From contig NZ_CP025613.1 of assembly GCF_002868735.1 (NCBI RefSeq), positions 930,001 to 994,000 on the forward strand: a stretch of 64,000 nucleotides of DNA, in the 5' to 3' direction. The stretch comes from Niveispirillum cyanobacteriorum. GTDB lineage: Bacteria > Pseudomonadota > Alphaproteobacteria > Azospirillales > Azospirillaceae. The position numbers and the translations under genes were made by a program. This document shows positions 8,192-17,682 of this stretch, one piece after another (within the stretch, counting starts at the first letter, position 1; each line of letters begins with the position of its first letter). The notes below the pieces were generated by a model. The model made no database searches and was not told the DNA's origin. It saw only the letters and a program-made list of their open reading frames with translations.

Positions 8192-10117
8192 TCACATCCT
8201 CACTGTCAGCGACAGGCGCCAGGTCCGCCCCACCATCGGCTCATATTCCCCATCGCCCTCAACAAAGAATCCCTGCGCATCGAGCAGGTTCTGCACCTGG
8301 GCGCGCAGGCTCGCCTCCTGCCCCCACAGGCCGAATTCCTGGCGCAGGCCCGCATCGACCAGGGTGTAGGCGGGGGCATCGGCCAGATTGTCGCCGCGCG
8401 CGGTCGTTTTGGCGCTGTGATCCACAGTCATGTCAACCGACAGCCCCTCCACGATACCCGGCGCATAATCGACGCTGGCCTGCCATTGCAGCCGGCTTTG
8501 CCCCACAGGCCGCCGCCCGATCAGGCCCTGTTCCACCTCATCCCCCCCCACCTCGGGGTCCAGCAGGACAGCGCCCAGCACCACCGAAAGCCCTTCCACC
8601 GGCTCCCCCGACAGCGATGCCTCCACCCCCCGGTGCCGCACCTCACCCAGGAAGCCGTAACGGCCAGCGGCATCCACCCCGTCATAGGGCCGGCGCACAT
8701 CAAACACCGAACTGGTCAGCGTCAGCGGCCCGACAGCGGTACGTATCCCCGCCTCGCGCTGTGTGGTCTTCACGGCCGGCAGCACGGCATTGCGGTTCAC
8801 CGCGGTAATGGGCGCCGATCCGCTTTCCTCCAACCCCTTGGAATAGCTGGCATAGGCGATGACGCCATTCTCAAACCGCCAGGCGGCGACACCATTATAG
8901 AGCCAGGGCTTAGACCCGCCCCGGGCCTGCCCGCCCGTGCCGGGCCGCGCGATCTTGGTATAGTCGGCCTTCTGCACCCCGGCCCCCAGGTCCAGCCGCC
9001 TATCCCAGGACAGGTTATAGGCCAGGCCCAGCGTATGCTGCTTTACCTCGTTGCGGTCCTGCGGCTGGTCGAAAAGCACCACGGGTTTCGCCACATCGGG
9101 CCGGCGATCCATGGCCCAGGGGCCGTAATCCACCTCGACATCCCCGCCCTTGCGGCTGCGCTTGGACAGGCCGCGTCCCGCCAGACTGATGGTCTGCTGT
9201 GTCCGGCCGTCCACCCATTCATAGGCGACCGACGCCTCCCCCGACCATGCCGCATAGCGCGTGGCCGGCAGCAATACATGCAGCATCCGCCCCTGCCGGT
9301 CCTGATCGACCGACAGCAGGGCAAAGGCGTCATAGGGCAGGCGATGCACCGACCGGAACAGCCCCGCCCGCGCCGTCAGCCCGTCCATCAGGCCTGCATC
9401 GACGATGACCCCCTGGTTCTCGCTCTCATAGGCCCAGTCACCCCAGGGCAGGGTGTGATCCACATCCCGGTCCACGCGCGGCGGCAGATAGGGGCCGTCG
9501 GGCAGGTAGTTGGGCACCACCTCGCTGTCATGCATCTGGTCCCAGTCGGCAAATGCCGTGACCGTCACATCCTCCGTCACCTGCCAGCGCGGCACGAACC
9601 CGGCGGACCAGGACCGCTGATCCCCGCCAAAGGCGCCGTTGCTGTCGGGCCGCGCCGCTACCCCGGCTGACAGCTTGAACCTCCCGTCCGTGGCCACATA
9701 GGCCGTATCCAGTTCCATGAAGGGCGACGTCCGGGGATCAATGCCCACCCGCATCTCCGCCCCCGTCCCTTCCGGGTCGCGCAGCGACAGGTCGGCAATG
9801 CCCGACGGGGCCGGGAACAGCAGGCCGACGGTATTCAAACCCACCCGGATGCTGGTCGCATCCACCACCCGGTCGGACAGCGATCCCTGCTGTGAGATGA
9901 ACAGGCCCTGCAAACGCACATTGCCGGCACTGTCCGGGCTGAACCCGCGCACATTGCCGGCATCATAAAGGCCGATGGATTCAGTACCGACGCGCAGGCC
10001 GAAGGCATCGGTGGCATTGCGCACGACATTGTCGTCACTCTGCTGCGCCGTCACCGACGGGGCGGACAGCAGTGCAATGGCGCAGACACTGCACCCGGCA
10101 AAATTCCTGATGGACAT
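8192..10117 (-). CDS. TonB-dependent outer-membrane receptor
   Basis: A 641-residue protein with a signal peptide (MSIRNFAGCSVCAIALLSAP, cleavage near VTAQQ). Residues ~30-130 look like a plug domain (ESIGLYDAGNVRGFS, then NVRLQGLFISQQ), followed by a long series of alternating amphipathic strands typical of the 22-stranded barrel and a C-terminal strand ending TWRLSLTVRM with the terminal aromatic/hydrophobic pattern. Such receptors import siderophores, vitamins or glycans with TonB energy. No transporter or sigma/anti-sigma pair accompanies it, so the ligand cannot be inferred. Upstream is a 236-bp region shared with the divergent diguanylate cyclase. Confidence 0.85.
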   Translation of the reverse strand: MSIRNFAGCSVCAIALLSAPSVTAQQSDDNVVRNATDAFGLRVGTESIGLYDAGNVRGFSPDSAGNVRLQGLFISQQGSLSDRVVDATSIRVGLNTVGLLFPAPSGIADLSLRDPEGTGAEMRVGIDPRTSPFMELDTAYVATDGRFKLSAGVAARPDSNGAFGGDQRSWSAGFVPRWQVTEDVTVTAFADWDQMHDSEVVPNYLPDGPYLPPRVDRDVDHTLPWGDWAYESENQGVIVDAGLMDGLTARAGLFRSVHRLPYDAFALLSVDQDRQGRMLHVLLPATRYAAWSGEASVAYEWVDGRTQQTISLAGRGLSKRSRKGGDVEVDYGPWAMDRRPDVAKPVVLFDQPQDRNEVKQHTLGLAYNLSWDRRLDLGAGVQKADYTKIARPGTGGQARGGSKPWLYNGVAAWRFENGVIAYASYSKGLEESGSAPITAVNRNAVLPAVKTTQREAGIRTAVGPLTLTSSVFDVRRPYDGVDAAGRYGFLGEVRHRGVEASLSGEPVEGLSVVLGAVLLDPEVGGDEVEQGLIGRRPVGQSRLQWQASVDYAPGIVEGLSVDMTVDHSAKTTARGDNLADAPAYTLVDAGLRQEFGLWGQEASLRAQVQNLLDAQGFFVEGDGEYEPMVGRTWRLSLTVRM

Positions 10118-10353
10118 GGATCACTGCCTGATTTTGTTCTGGTTGGTCATTTGCGGCAACAATACGCCCCTCACTACCACAGGCCTTTTACATCCGCCAT
10201 AGGATATATTCTTTGACCGGTGCGTTCACGAAGCCTGCATCCAGCAACAGCCCTAAGGGGGCTTTTCCGCCACCCTATGCCATTGCACAGTTTCGAAAGC
10301 CACGTTCCTGAGGTTAGCTGAGGGGACAGGTTCCGTTGTTACTGGAGGATAGG

Positions 10354-11520
10354 GTGGCAGGTGATCGCAATGTGGTGGGCCGGCTGACAGCGGCCTACGT
10401 GATCGCTCTGACCCTGATCGCCATCCTGTCGGGTGGCGTGCATCTGCTGCTGGACAATGTCATTTCCGAACAGCGTGACGCGGCCACCATCATCAATATC
10501 GCAGGCCGGCAGCGCATGCTGTCACAGCGCATATCCCTGCTGGGCAATGACCTGCACCAGGGGGACGAAACGGCACGGCAGCCGCTGCGCGACGCCATCG
10601 CCCTGATGCGCCGGTCACAGGATGCGCTGGTACATGGCGATGATCTGGGCATCTCCAACCCGCTATCCCCCGATGCCAGCGCCCATTATTTCGCCGGCCC
10701 AAGCCCGCTGGACGCGCGTGTCCGCGCCTTCCTTGATGATGCAGAGCGATTTGTAGAAACCGGCGACGAAGCATCGTTCCGGCAGTTCCATCTGGCCGCC
10801 CGCGACACGCTGCTACCGGCATTGGACCGGGCCGTGACCATCTTCGAGAATGAAGCCAATGGCCGTACCCATTGGCTGCGTCAGGCACAGAAGGTGGTGC
10901 TGGCCATCCTGCTGACCACCCTGCTGGCAGAGGCGGTTTTCATCTTCCGCCCGATGGTGACACGCATCCGGCTTTACGCCAGCCGCCTGTTCGATCTGGC
11001 CAGCCGCGACAGCCTGACAGGCCTGCCCAACCGCCGCTTCCTGGTCGATAGCGGCGAAGCCGCCGTGATCCAGGCCCGGCGTGACGGGACGGAACTGTCC
11101 TGCCTGCTGGTCGATCTCGACCATTTCAAGGCCATCAATGACCAGCATGGTCACGCCACCGGCGATGCCGTCCTGGTCCGCTTCGCCGAACTGGCCCAAA
11201 CGGCCCTGCGCCAGGGCGATATGGTGGGCCGGACAGGGGGGGAGGAATTCGTCATCCTGTTGCCGGGCGCCGGCGAGGCGGGAGCCTTGCTGGTGGCCGA
11301 GAAACTGCGCGCCATGCTGGATGCCGACCGCAGCGAAGGCCTGCCCCATTTCACGGCCAGCATCGGTGCCACCACCCTGGCCCCCGGCGACCGTGGCCTG
11401 CCCGACCTGTTCTCCCGCGCCGACGCCGCGCTTTATGTTGCCAAGGGTCTGGGCCGCAACCGCGTGCGGTTTGAGGCAGGGCAGCCGGTCGCACGGGACC
11501 AGGCAATGGAAATGGCGTGA
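10354..11520 (+). CDS. Membrane-bound diguanylate cyclase with PilJ-type sensor domain
   Basis: About 388 residues from a GTG start at 10354, chosen because GGAGG lies 5 bp upstream; an in-frame TTG six codons earlier has no ribosome site. Order: TM helix (YVIALTLIAILSGGVHL), a periplasmic helical PilJ/NarX-like sensor with AGRQRMLSQRISLLG, a second TM (VVLAILLTTLLAEAVFIF), then a GGDEF domain with LTGLPNRR and the active-site variant GGEEF. It should make cyclic di-GMP in response to a periplasmic signal (type IV pili chemoreceptor N-domain family). No RxxD inhibitory site is obvious before GGEEF. It is followed by an AT-rich island. Confidence 0.9.
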   Translation: MAGDRNVVGRLTAAYVIALTLIAILSGGVHLLLDNVISEQRDAATIINIAGRQRMLSQRISLLGNDLHQGDETARQPLRDAIALMRRSQDALVHGDDLGISNPLSPDASAHYFAGPSPLDARVRAFLDDAERFVETGDEASFRQFHLAARDTLLPALDRAVTIFENEANGRTHWLRQAQKVVLAILLTTLLAEAVFIFRPMVTRIRLYASRLFDLASRDSLTGLPNRRFLVDSGEAAVIQARRDGTELSCLLVDLDHFKAINDQHGHATGDAVLVRFAELAQTALRQGDMVGRTGGEEFVILLPGAGEAGALLVAEKLRAMLDADRSEGLPHFTASIGATTLAPGDRGLPDLFSRADAALYVAKGLGRNRVRFEAGQPVARDQAMEMA

Positions 11521-11575
11521 ATAGCGGCACTATGACCGCTGGCGCAAACGCGTCGCAATGGCAACCTGATCAATA

Positions 11576-13588
11576 CTACCGTATCCGACTGCTAGGCTGT
11601 TGCGCCAAAGCGCGTGCCGCATGCTCTTTGCACTTGTTACAAGTTGGGCCCTTCTTCAATTTGCTGGGTGATATTGCATAGCACCCATCCTTAGGACAAT
11701 TCAACTTATCGCAGACCAAATCGATATTCACGTTGGCACCTAAGTAATTAGCGTTCGGCGACAAACGTAGTCCAAATTTAGCGGCCAATTTCTCAAAATT
11801 ATCTTGCCTATTTATCTTATCACATTCTTTACATTTATAGCTACCGGAATTCGCCTTCTGTAGCGCCTGATGAATTCCAACCTTCTTATTGTGTCCGTTT
11901 TTACAAATTATTTCATACAATTCAATCTTGCTGTCTTTTTGACTCGTACCCCTCCATTCCTGAGGGGGAACAGTCCATCCCTTATCTTGCATGACCTCTT
12001 TGAAATTGGTCCAAGTAGTACCATCGCCAGGACGACGCCTAATTATCTTTGGCTGTTCATCATTGCAGGCCTTGCAAAGTTTTTGCGTTTGCCCAGAACG
12101 AATTTTTCTGGAAATGTCTGCGCGCGTACGGTTTTCTACTTTATTATGCCGCAGACATTTTAATTCGACAAAATCCTCAACATTCACTGATTTTTCGGCA
12201 TTTACAATACGATACCCGGCTCGTTCGCAAGCATATACAAAACCTTCCCAAATTTGCCAGTCACCACAGGACATGCATGGCAGCAGGCATGCCTCGAGAC
12301 GTTGTGCCCACATATTATTGGGGTATCCGCACTTGTCGCACCGATAATTGTAAGGGCTATTAAAGCCGGTCCATATTTGGTCGCCAAGAAAGGTCAGACC
12401 GCGTTCCTTGGCGATACTAGTATGCGCCCTAAGAACTGAGTGAGCCTCAATAAACTCCGTAGCTGTCGGCAAATCACGGCTCGGCATTTCAAGGGGATAT
12501 TCAGCCGTCCCCAACTTCTGTTTACTCAATGCATCCCTTAAATCCAGCAGCAAAGCCTCTACATTATTCTCACTTCGCGATAGTACTTGTCGAATGTCTT
12601 CATCCGACCAACGAACCACTGCGTACCGCCACCCTTCAAGAACCCCCCCGCGTTCAATAGCTTTAATCTTCAAATTGTCTTGGCGTGCAGTTTCCTCGAC
12701 AGATCTATTCTTAAAAAAATGGCTGTCTTTATCAGCATCATGCACGCTTGAGTGGTTCTCAATGACTATTTTATACACTTCAGAGGCAACGTCATAACGA
12801 TTAGTAGCCTCCGGCCTTGCTGGATCAGCCCCCTGGATAGTATACTCCGCCACCCATTTGCCATCAGGCCAAAGAACCTTACATGTAGCTAGCAGTAACA
12901 TCTCTCCCGCCGGGCGCTGACACTCCCCGCAACCTCGCCCCCTTTGGACACTCCACGATTTCTTGAATTCGTGATCATTTGCGCATTTAAAATGTAGCTC
13001 AGAGTTAATATTATTGTACGCATTTATATTCAGAATTGTAAGCCCGCGAACGGCAGCGCGAGCCATAAGTTCTTCAGGAGGCAACTTATTACCTACGCAT
13101 ACTGGACACCCATTCCCCCCACTCTTGCGAAGTAAATTTTTGATAGTTATTGATCTCTCATGGCCACACTCCTTCCCACTCCTATAGTTAAGACAGACAA
13201 CAGTAATTTCATCCAGGAATTTAGCTGTGTTTTCTTTAATTTTATTTTTATTGATTTTATTTTTATTAATTACAAATCCGATTCCATCCCCCATGCATTC
13301 CTTGAATTTTAATTTCAACTCAGATAATCTGGCCAAAATTTCAGAAACTGACCATATATATTTTCTTTCTTTAGCCTCGTCATGACAATGCGGGCATATC
13401 TTCCAACTTTTTGCCTGAGCTTTCTGATGGCTGATTTTATTTTCTCTAATGTACCCACACTCCATATGCTTTACAATAATCATGTCCGAATTCTTTAATG
13501 CAATCGGTGAAAAATCTACCAATTCGTAACCATTTTCGTCAAACGCCATTGCTGATCTGCTGGGTCCTGTCTTTTTTGGTGGCGCCAT
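11576..13588 (-). CDS. Multi-zinc-finger protein with Vsr-like nuclease core (putative)
   Basis: A 670-residue protein with markedly lower GC than both neighbours. It contains at least six treble-clef/zinc-ribbon-like Cys clusters: around residues 44-68 (CGY...CPHC), 132-164 (CGH...CPVC), 202-223 (CANDH...CGEC), and at least three more after residue ~400 (CDKCG...CMSC, CLRHN...CKAC, CKNGH...CKEC, CDKLNC...CNKC). Between them residues ~225-340 resemble a PD-(D/E)XK/Vsr-type nuclease: RYDVASEVYKIVIENHSSVH (Asp266, Glu277, His279, His283) followed by ARQDNLK. Related phage and mobile-element proteins combine Zn ribbons with Vsr-like nucleases; function here (homing, defence or phage remnant) is unknown. 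The ATG has a GGAGA site. It stands alone. Confidence 0.6.
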   Translation of the reverse strand: MAPPKKTGPSRSAMAFDENGYELVDFSPIALKNSDMIIVKHMECGYIRENKISHQKAQAKSWKICPHCHDEAKERKYIWSVSEILARLSELKLKFKECMGDGIGFVINKNKINKNKIKENTAKFLDEITVVCLNYRSGKECGHERSITIKNLLRKSGGNGCPVCVGNKLPPEELMARAAVRGLTILNINAYNNINSELHFKCANDHEFKKSWSVQRGRGCGECQRPAGEMLLLATCKVLWPDGKWVAEYTIQGADPARPEATNRYDVASEVYKIVIENHSSVHDADKDSHFFKNRSVEETARQDNLKIKAIERGGVLEGWRYAVVRWSDEDIRQVLSRSENNVEALLLDLRDALSKQKLGTAEYPLEMPSRDLPTATEFIEAHSVLRAHTSIAKERGLTFLGDQIWTGFNSPYNYRCDKCGYPNNMWAQRLEACLLPCMSCGDWQIWEGFVYACERAGYRIVNAEKSVNVEDFVELKCLRHNKVENRTRADISRKIRSGQTQKLCKACNDEQPKIIRRRPGDGTTWTNFKEVMQDKGWTVPPQEWRGTSQKDSKIELYEIICKNGHNKKVGIHQALQKANSGSYKCKECDKINRQDNFEKLAAKFGLRLSPNANYLGANVNIDLVCDKLNCPKDGCYAISPSKLKKGPTCNKCKEHAARALAQQPSSRIR

Positions 13589-13716
13589 ACTTCGGTCTCC
13601 ATTCTAAGTATAAAGGCCTATTCAAGCGCATATAATGCCATTGTAGATCAGTGGGATTCAACAACTAAGAACATTGCACCCAGTTGCCTCCCCAGACGAG
13701 ACTGGGAGCTGCCCCC

Positions 13717-14979
13717 TCACCGCCCCATCCGTGTTTCCACTCCTGCCAATATCCGCGCCGCCAGCGCTTCATAATTGCCGTCGAAATGGTGCCCGCCCTC
13801 GGTCGCCACCACTTCCACACCGGTCCCCACCAGCGTGTCGCAGACCCCGTCAGCGTCTTCACGCCCCTCAAAACATTGCAGTTTGCTGGGCGCGATCCGG
13901 TCCAGGTCGGGTTTGGTCGGCTGGGTGCTTTCGCTGTTGGCGGTCAGGAACTCGCCCACCGTCACCTCGAAATTAGCCCTGGCCGACAGGGCCAGCAGGG
14001 AGACTTGCACCACGCTGTCCCGCTGCTCCGCCGGCAGCAGGTTATAAAGGGCCGGCATGACATCGGCGCCGAACGAATATCCGACCAGCACCACCTTCTC
14101 CACGCCCCATGCCTTGCGGTAATGCGTGATCAGGCGGGAAAGGTCGACCGCACTATCCTCCGGCGACCGCCAGGCCCAGTAATAGCGCAGCATGTCCAGG
14201 CCAACCGTGGGCACGCCCTGGCTTTGCAGATATTCCGCGATATCCTTGTCCAGATCGCGCCAGCCGCCATCCCCGGAATAGACGATGGCCAGCACCCCAT
14301 GTTTCGCCTCCGCCGGCAGTTCGGTCAGCGGCAGGTCGGACAATTCATCCGCCCCCTGCGCCTCCACGCGCCGCGCCATTTCGGCAATCAGCCTTTCGCC
14401 CGGCCGCCCCCCGCCGCTGGGCCGCACCACCGGCACCTGTGCCCCTTGCGGGTTGGCGCAGAACGGCTTGGGCAGCGGCCCCTTGGCCTCGTCCACGGCC
14501 ACCGCCCCGCCCAGGATGGCGGGCGTGCCCGTCCCGGCCATGGCCACCGCCATATCCGCCCCAGCCCCAATCCCGGCCAGCACCGGCAGTTGATAGCGTT
14601 TCAGCCCCAGCCCCCGCTGTGCGGCATGGGCCACATCCTGCAGGGCCCAGCTGGGGTCCACACATTCCCCATCCGCCGCCGCCACCCGTGCCGTCACTTC
14701 CTTCAGGTCCAGGCCAATGACCACGACGCCCGCATGCACCAGACGGCGGGCCAGGTGCCCGCTGCGCGCGTCCCACCCTTCCGGGCCGGACAGCAGCATG
14801 ACCACCGGGCCATCCTGCCGCCCCATGGCCTGCATCACCCGCACCGGCCCCAGCAGCCCATCGACCGGCAGATGCACCCAGGAAGGCGCGATATCGTAAC
14901 GATGCACCCACCAGGCGGGAACAGTCAGCGCCGCCAGCCCCGCAACCAGCAGGCCCATGATCACGCCGCGCATCGTCAT
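13717..14979 (-). CDS. acvB: AcvB/VirJ-family protein, probable lysyl-phosphatidylglycerol hydrolase
   Basis: About 420 residues from the ATG at 14979, which overlaps the mprF stop as ATGA. A signal anchor (GVIMGLLVAGLAALTVPAW) precedes two alpha/beta-hydrolase-like halves; the C-terminal half shows IVYSGDGGWRDLDKDIAE and the nucleophile motif LVGYSFGADVMP, with a terminal GGHHFDGNY histidine, as in VirJ. In Agrobacterium AcvB removes the lysine from lysyl-phosphatidylglycerol in the periplasm, and the lpiA(mprF)-acvB operon is acid-inducible in rhizobia. The coupled arrangement here supports the same role: MprF makes the lipid and AcvB turns it over. Confidence 0.9.
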   Translation of the reverse strand: MTMRGVIMGLLVAGLAALTVPAWWVHRYDIAPSWVHLPVDGLLGPVRVMQAMGRQDGPVVMLLSGPEGWDARSGHLARRLVHAGVVVIGLDLKEVTARVAAADGECVDPSWALQDVAHAAQRGLGLKRYQLPVLAGIGAGADMAVAMAGTGTPAILGGAVAVDEAKGPLPKPFCANPQGAQVPVVRPSGGGRPGERLIAEMARRVEAQGADELSDLPLTELPAEAKHGVLAIVYSGDGGWRDLDKDIAEYLQSQGVPTVGLDMLRYYWAWRSPEDSAVDLSRLITHYRKAWGVEKVVLVGYSFGADVMPALYNLLPAEQRDSVVQVSLLALSARANFEVTVGEFLTANSESTQPTKPDLDRIAPSKLQCFEGREDADGVCDTLVGTGVEVVATEGGHHFDGNYEALAARILAGVETRMGR

Positions 14980-17552
14980 TTCCCCACCACTCCCCGCAAT
15001 CCGCCGGCAATCAGGACGGTAATATCGGCCAGGGCCAGCATCGGGTTCAACCCGCCCGGCACCGCCATATAGCGGGCTTCCCATTCCGGCCCGAACTTGG
15101 ACTTGAAGGTGCGCAACCCGCTGAAATTATAGAACCTGTCCCCGCGTTCATAGACGGCCCGGCCCACCTGCTGCCACAGGCCCACGGCACTGGCCGACAG
15201 GCCCGATAGCGGCGCCATGCCCAGATTGAAGCGCTTATACCCCTGTTCCTTGAACATCAGGATCAGGCGCATCAGCAGATATTCCATGACGGCGGGCGGC
15301 GCCTTGCTGGAAAACCGCATCAGGTCGATGCTGGCCTCCTCCCCTTGCCCCGTCAGCATCAGGCTGGCAAAGGCCACCACTTGCCCGTCGCGGCGCAGCA
15401 CGGCGACGGGGCGCAGCGCGATATAATCGGGGATGAAGGCCCCCAGGGAGAACCGCTTCTCCCGCACATTATGCGCGGCCATCCAGTCATCCGACACGGC
15501 GCGCAATTCATCCATCAGGGCCGGTACCCCCGCCGCCGGCACCATCTCGAACTGCACGCCCGCCTTTTCGCAGCGGTTGGCGGAATTGCGCAGATTGGCC
15601 CGCTTCGATCCTTTCAGGTCGAAGCTGCTCAGGTCCACCTGCGCCTCCTCACCCAGCTTGAAGGCCACCAGCCCCATATCGGCATAAAGCGCCAGGTTTT
15701 CCGGGGCCACCTGATAGAACACGGCCCGCCCGCCCGACGCGCGCGCCATCTCCACAAACCGCCAGATCAGGGTTGCCCATTCCACCGAAGGCCCCACCGG
15801 ATCGAACAGCGCGATCCAGGACCGCCCCTGGCGGGCATACATGATGAAGGCCTGACCGTTTTCGGAAAATAGCAGCTTCTTGTCGCCCAGCAGCGCCAAT
15901 TGCGCCCCCGGTCGCCGCTGCGCATCCACCACGGCCAGCGCCTTGGCCAGCATGTCCTTGTCCGGGTCCGGCAGGTCGGCCATCACGGCGGGCCGCAGCA
16001 GCACCCACCCGGCCCCCAGCCCCGCCAGCAAGGCCACGCCCAGCAGGGCCCGCAACCCGCGCGGCGCCTCGCCCGAAAACTCGAACTGCCACCACAGATC
16101 ATGGGTGTAATCGACACCCTTATAGACGAAGAACAGCACCGACAGTGCCGCAATCAGCAGCAGGCCCACCGCCACCAGCCAGGGCCGCGTCAGGGCCGAA
16201 TGCAGCAGCGAGGCCTTGCGCGTAAACTCCCGCCGCGACAGCAGCAGCAGGCACAGCAGCACCGCCAGCAGCACCATCTCCGTCACGGCCAGCGCCTTGG
16301 CCAGCGCCAGCACCATGGCCGCCAGGACGATGGACACCGCCGCCCACCACGCCCCGTCCAGCCGATATGTGACCCCCCGCGCCACCACGAACAGCATCAG
16401 GCCAAGCACCGATGACAGGAAATGCGCCCCTTCCATCAGCGGCAGGGGCAGCAGGCCTGACAACAGGTCCAACCGCGCATCATCGGCGGGCGTGACGCCG
16501 GAAAAGACTAGCATGCTGGCCAGCAGCAGTGTCAGCGCCCCCAGCACCGGCGGGGCCAGCCGCCGGCCCGCCCGCACCACGCGCGTATCGGCCAGCATGA
16601 CCGCCACCCGCCGCGTCTCCAGCAGGGCCACGGCCACACCCGCCAGCAGCAGCGGCACAACGTGATAGACCACCCGGTACAGCAGCAGCGCGCCCAGCAC
16701 CTGTTCGGTATCGGCGCGGCCCCCCACCGCCGCCATAATCACCGTCTCAAACACGCCCAGGCCGGCGGGCACATGGCTCAACACGCCCAACCCGATGGCG
16801 ACCGCATAGATGGCGATGAAGGATGGCAGGTCGATATCGGCACTGGCCGGCAGCAGCACCCACAGCACCGTGCCCGCCGCCGCAATATCCACGATGGTGG
16901 CCAGGAACTGGATGATCAGCAGGCGCGGGGCCGGCGGCTCCACCGACCAGCGGCCGATCTTCACGGCCTGATGCCGCCCCGACGCCACGACCAGTGCCGC
17001 CAGCAGGCAGAGGCCGACCGCCCCCACCCCGTGCCCGATCCAGCCGGGCATCCCCATACCGGTGACATCGCCGGCAACAAACAGGCCCAGGGCCGTGACG
17101 CCAGCCACGCCCAACCCGAAGGTGGCCGTGACGAACCCGACAATCCGCGCCACCTCCTCCGGTTCCAGCCCGTGCGGGGTATAGAACCGATACCGGATGG
17201 CGCCCGCCGTCAGCGGCCCGAACCCCACTGTGTTCCCCACCGCATAGGCACAGAAAGAGGTGAGGCCGATCACCGGATACGGCACCTTGCGCCCGACATA
17301 GCGTAGTGCCGTCCAGTCATAGAAGGTCAGCGCCAGGAAACTGACGCCGGTGGCCGCCACCGCCACCGCCAGCGCCCAGCCCGGCGTGGCGCGCAGGGCG
17401 TCCACCACCTCCTGATACGAAATCTCCGCCGCCAGATGCGACAGGGCCGTCCAGGCCAACGCGCCCACGGCCAGGATCACCAGCCCCGTCAGGCCGCCCT
17501 TGACCCAGCCGCGCCAGGGAATACGCCCGACCTCACCCGTCACATCCGCCAT
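14976..17552 (-). CDS. mprF: Bifunctional lysylphosphatidylglycerol synthetase/flippase MprF (LpiA)
   Basis: An 858-residue protein: an N-terminal polytopic flippase domain of about 14 helices (residues ~20-520, with FCAYAVGNTVGFGPLTAGAIRYR) and a C-terminal cytosolic GNAT-like synthase domain (residues ~540-845, with KRANLRNSANRCEKAG and YKRFNLGMAPLSGL). It transfers lysine from Lys-tRNA to phosphatidylglycerol and flips the product, reducing the negative charge of the membrane and raising resistance to cationic peptides and acid. It is the first gene of a two-gene operon with acvB. The 130-bp divergent region to the aminotransferase contains a short GTGATCAC palindrome but no recognised operator. 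Confidence 0.94.
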   Translation of the reverse strand: MADVTGEVGRIPWRGWVKGGLTGLVILAVGALAWTALSHLAAEISYQEVVDALRATPGWALAVAVAATGVSFLALTFYDWTALRYVGRKVPYPVIGLTSFCAYAVGNTVGFGPLTAGAIRYRFYTPHGLEPEEVARIVGFVTATFGLGVAGVTALGLFVAGDVTGMGMPGWIGHGVGAVGLCLLAALVVASGRHQAVKIGRWSVEPPAPRLLIIQFLATIVDIAAAGTVLWVLLPASADIDLPSFIAIYAVAIGLGVLSHVPAGLGVFETVIMAAVGGRADTEQVLGALLLYRVVYHVVPLLLAGVAVALLETRRVAVMLADTRVVRAGRRLAPPVLGALTLLLASMLVFSGVTPADDARLDLLSGLLPLPLMEGAHFLSSVLGLMLFVVARGVTYRLDGAWWAAVSIVLAAMVLALAKALAVTEMVLLAVLLCLLLLSRREFTRKASLLHSALTRPWLVAVGLLLIAALSVLFFVYKGVDYTHDLWWQFEFSGEAPRGLRALLGVALLAGLGAGWVLLRPAVMADLPDPDKDMLAKALAVVDAQRRPGAQLALLGDKKLLFSENGQAFIMYARQGRSWIALFDPVGPSVEWATLIWRFVEMARASGGRAVFYQVAPENLALYADMGLVAFKLGEEAQVDLSSFDLKGSKRANLRNSANRCEKAGVQFEMVPAAGVPALMDELRAVSDDWMAAHNVREKRFSLGAFIPDYIALRPVAVLRRDGQVVAFASLMLTGQGEEASIDLMRFSSKAPPAVMEYLLMRLILMFKEQGYKRFNLGMAPLSGLSASAVGLWQQVGRAVYERGDRFYNFSGLRTFKSKFGPEWEARYMAVPGGLNPMLALADITVLIAGGLRGVVGK

Positions 17553-17682
17553 GATCCGTGATCACCCCTTTTGGACCTGCTACCCCGGTCCTTTCCGGTT
17601 GTCATCGGCCAACTTCCTGCACACGGCAAATTACTTCTATGTCATCCTATGCCCATCGTTAACAAGATGGAGCGACCGTGTC

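Noticed and set aside
8117-9670. 517-codon plus-strand frame opposite the TonB receptor
   Set aside because: Pro/His/Arg-rich shadow; the receptor on the other strand has a signal peptide and barrel pattern.
17500-17682. Extended N-terminus of the aminotransferase
   Set aside because: The extra 61 codons overlap the start of mprF on the other strand and have no class-III aminotransferase similarity; a GTG with GGAG upstream fits better.
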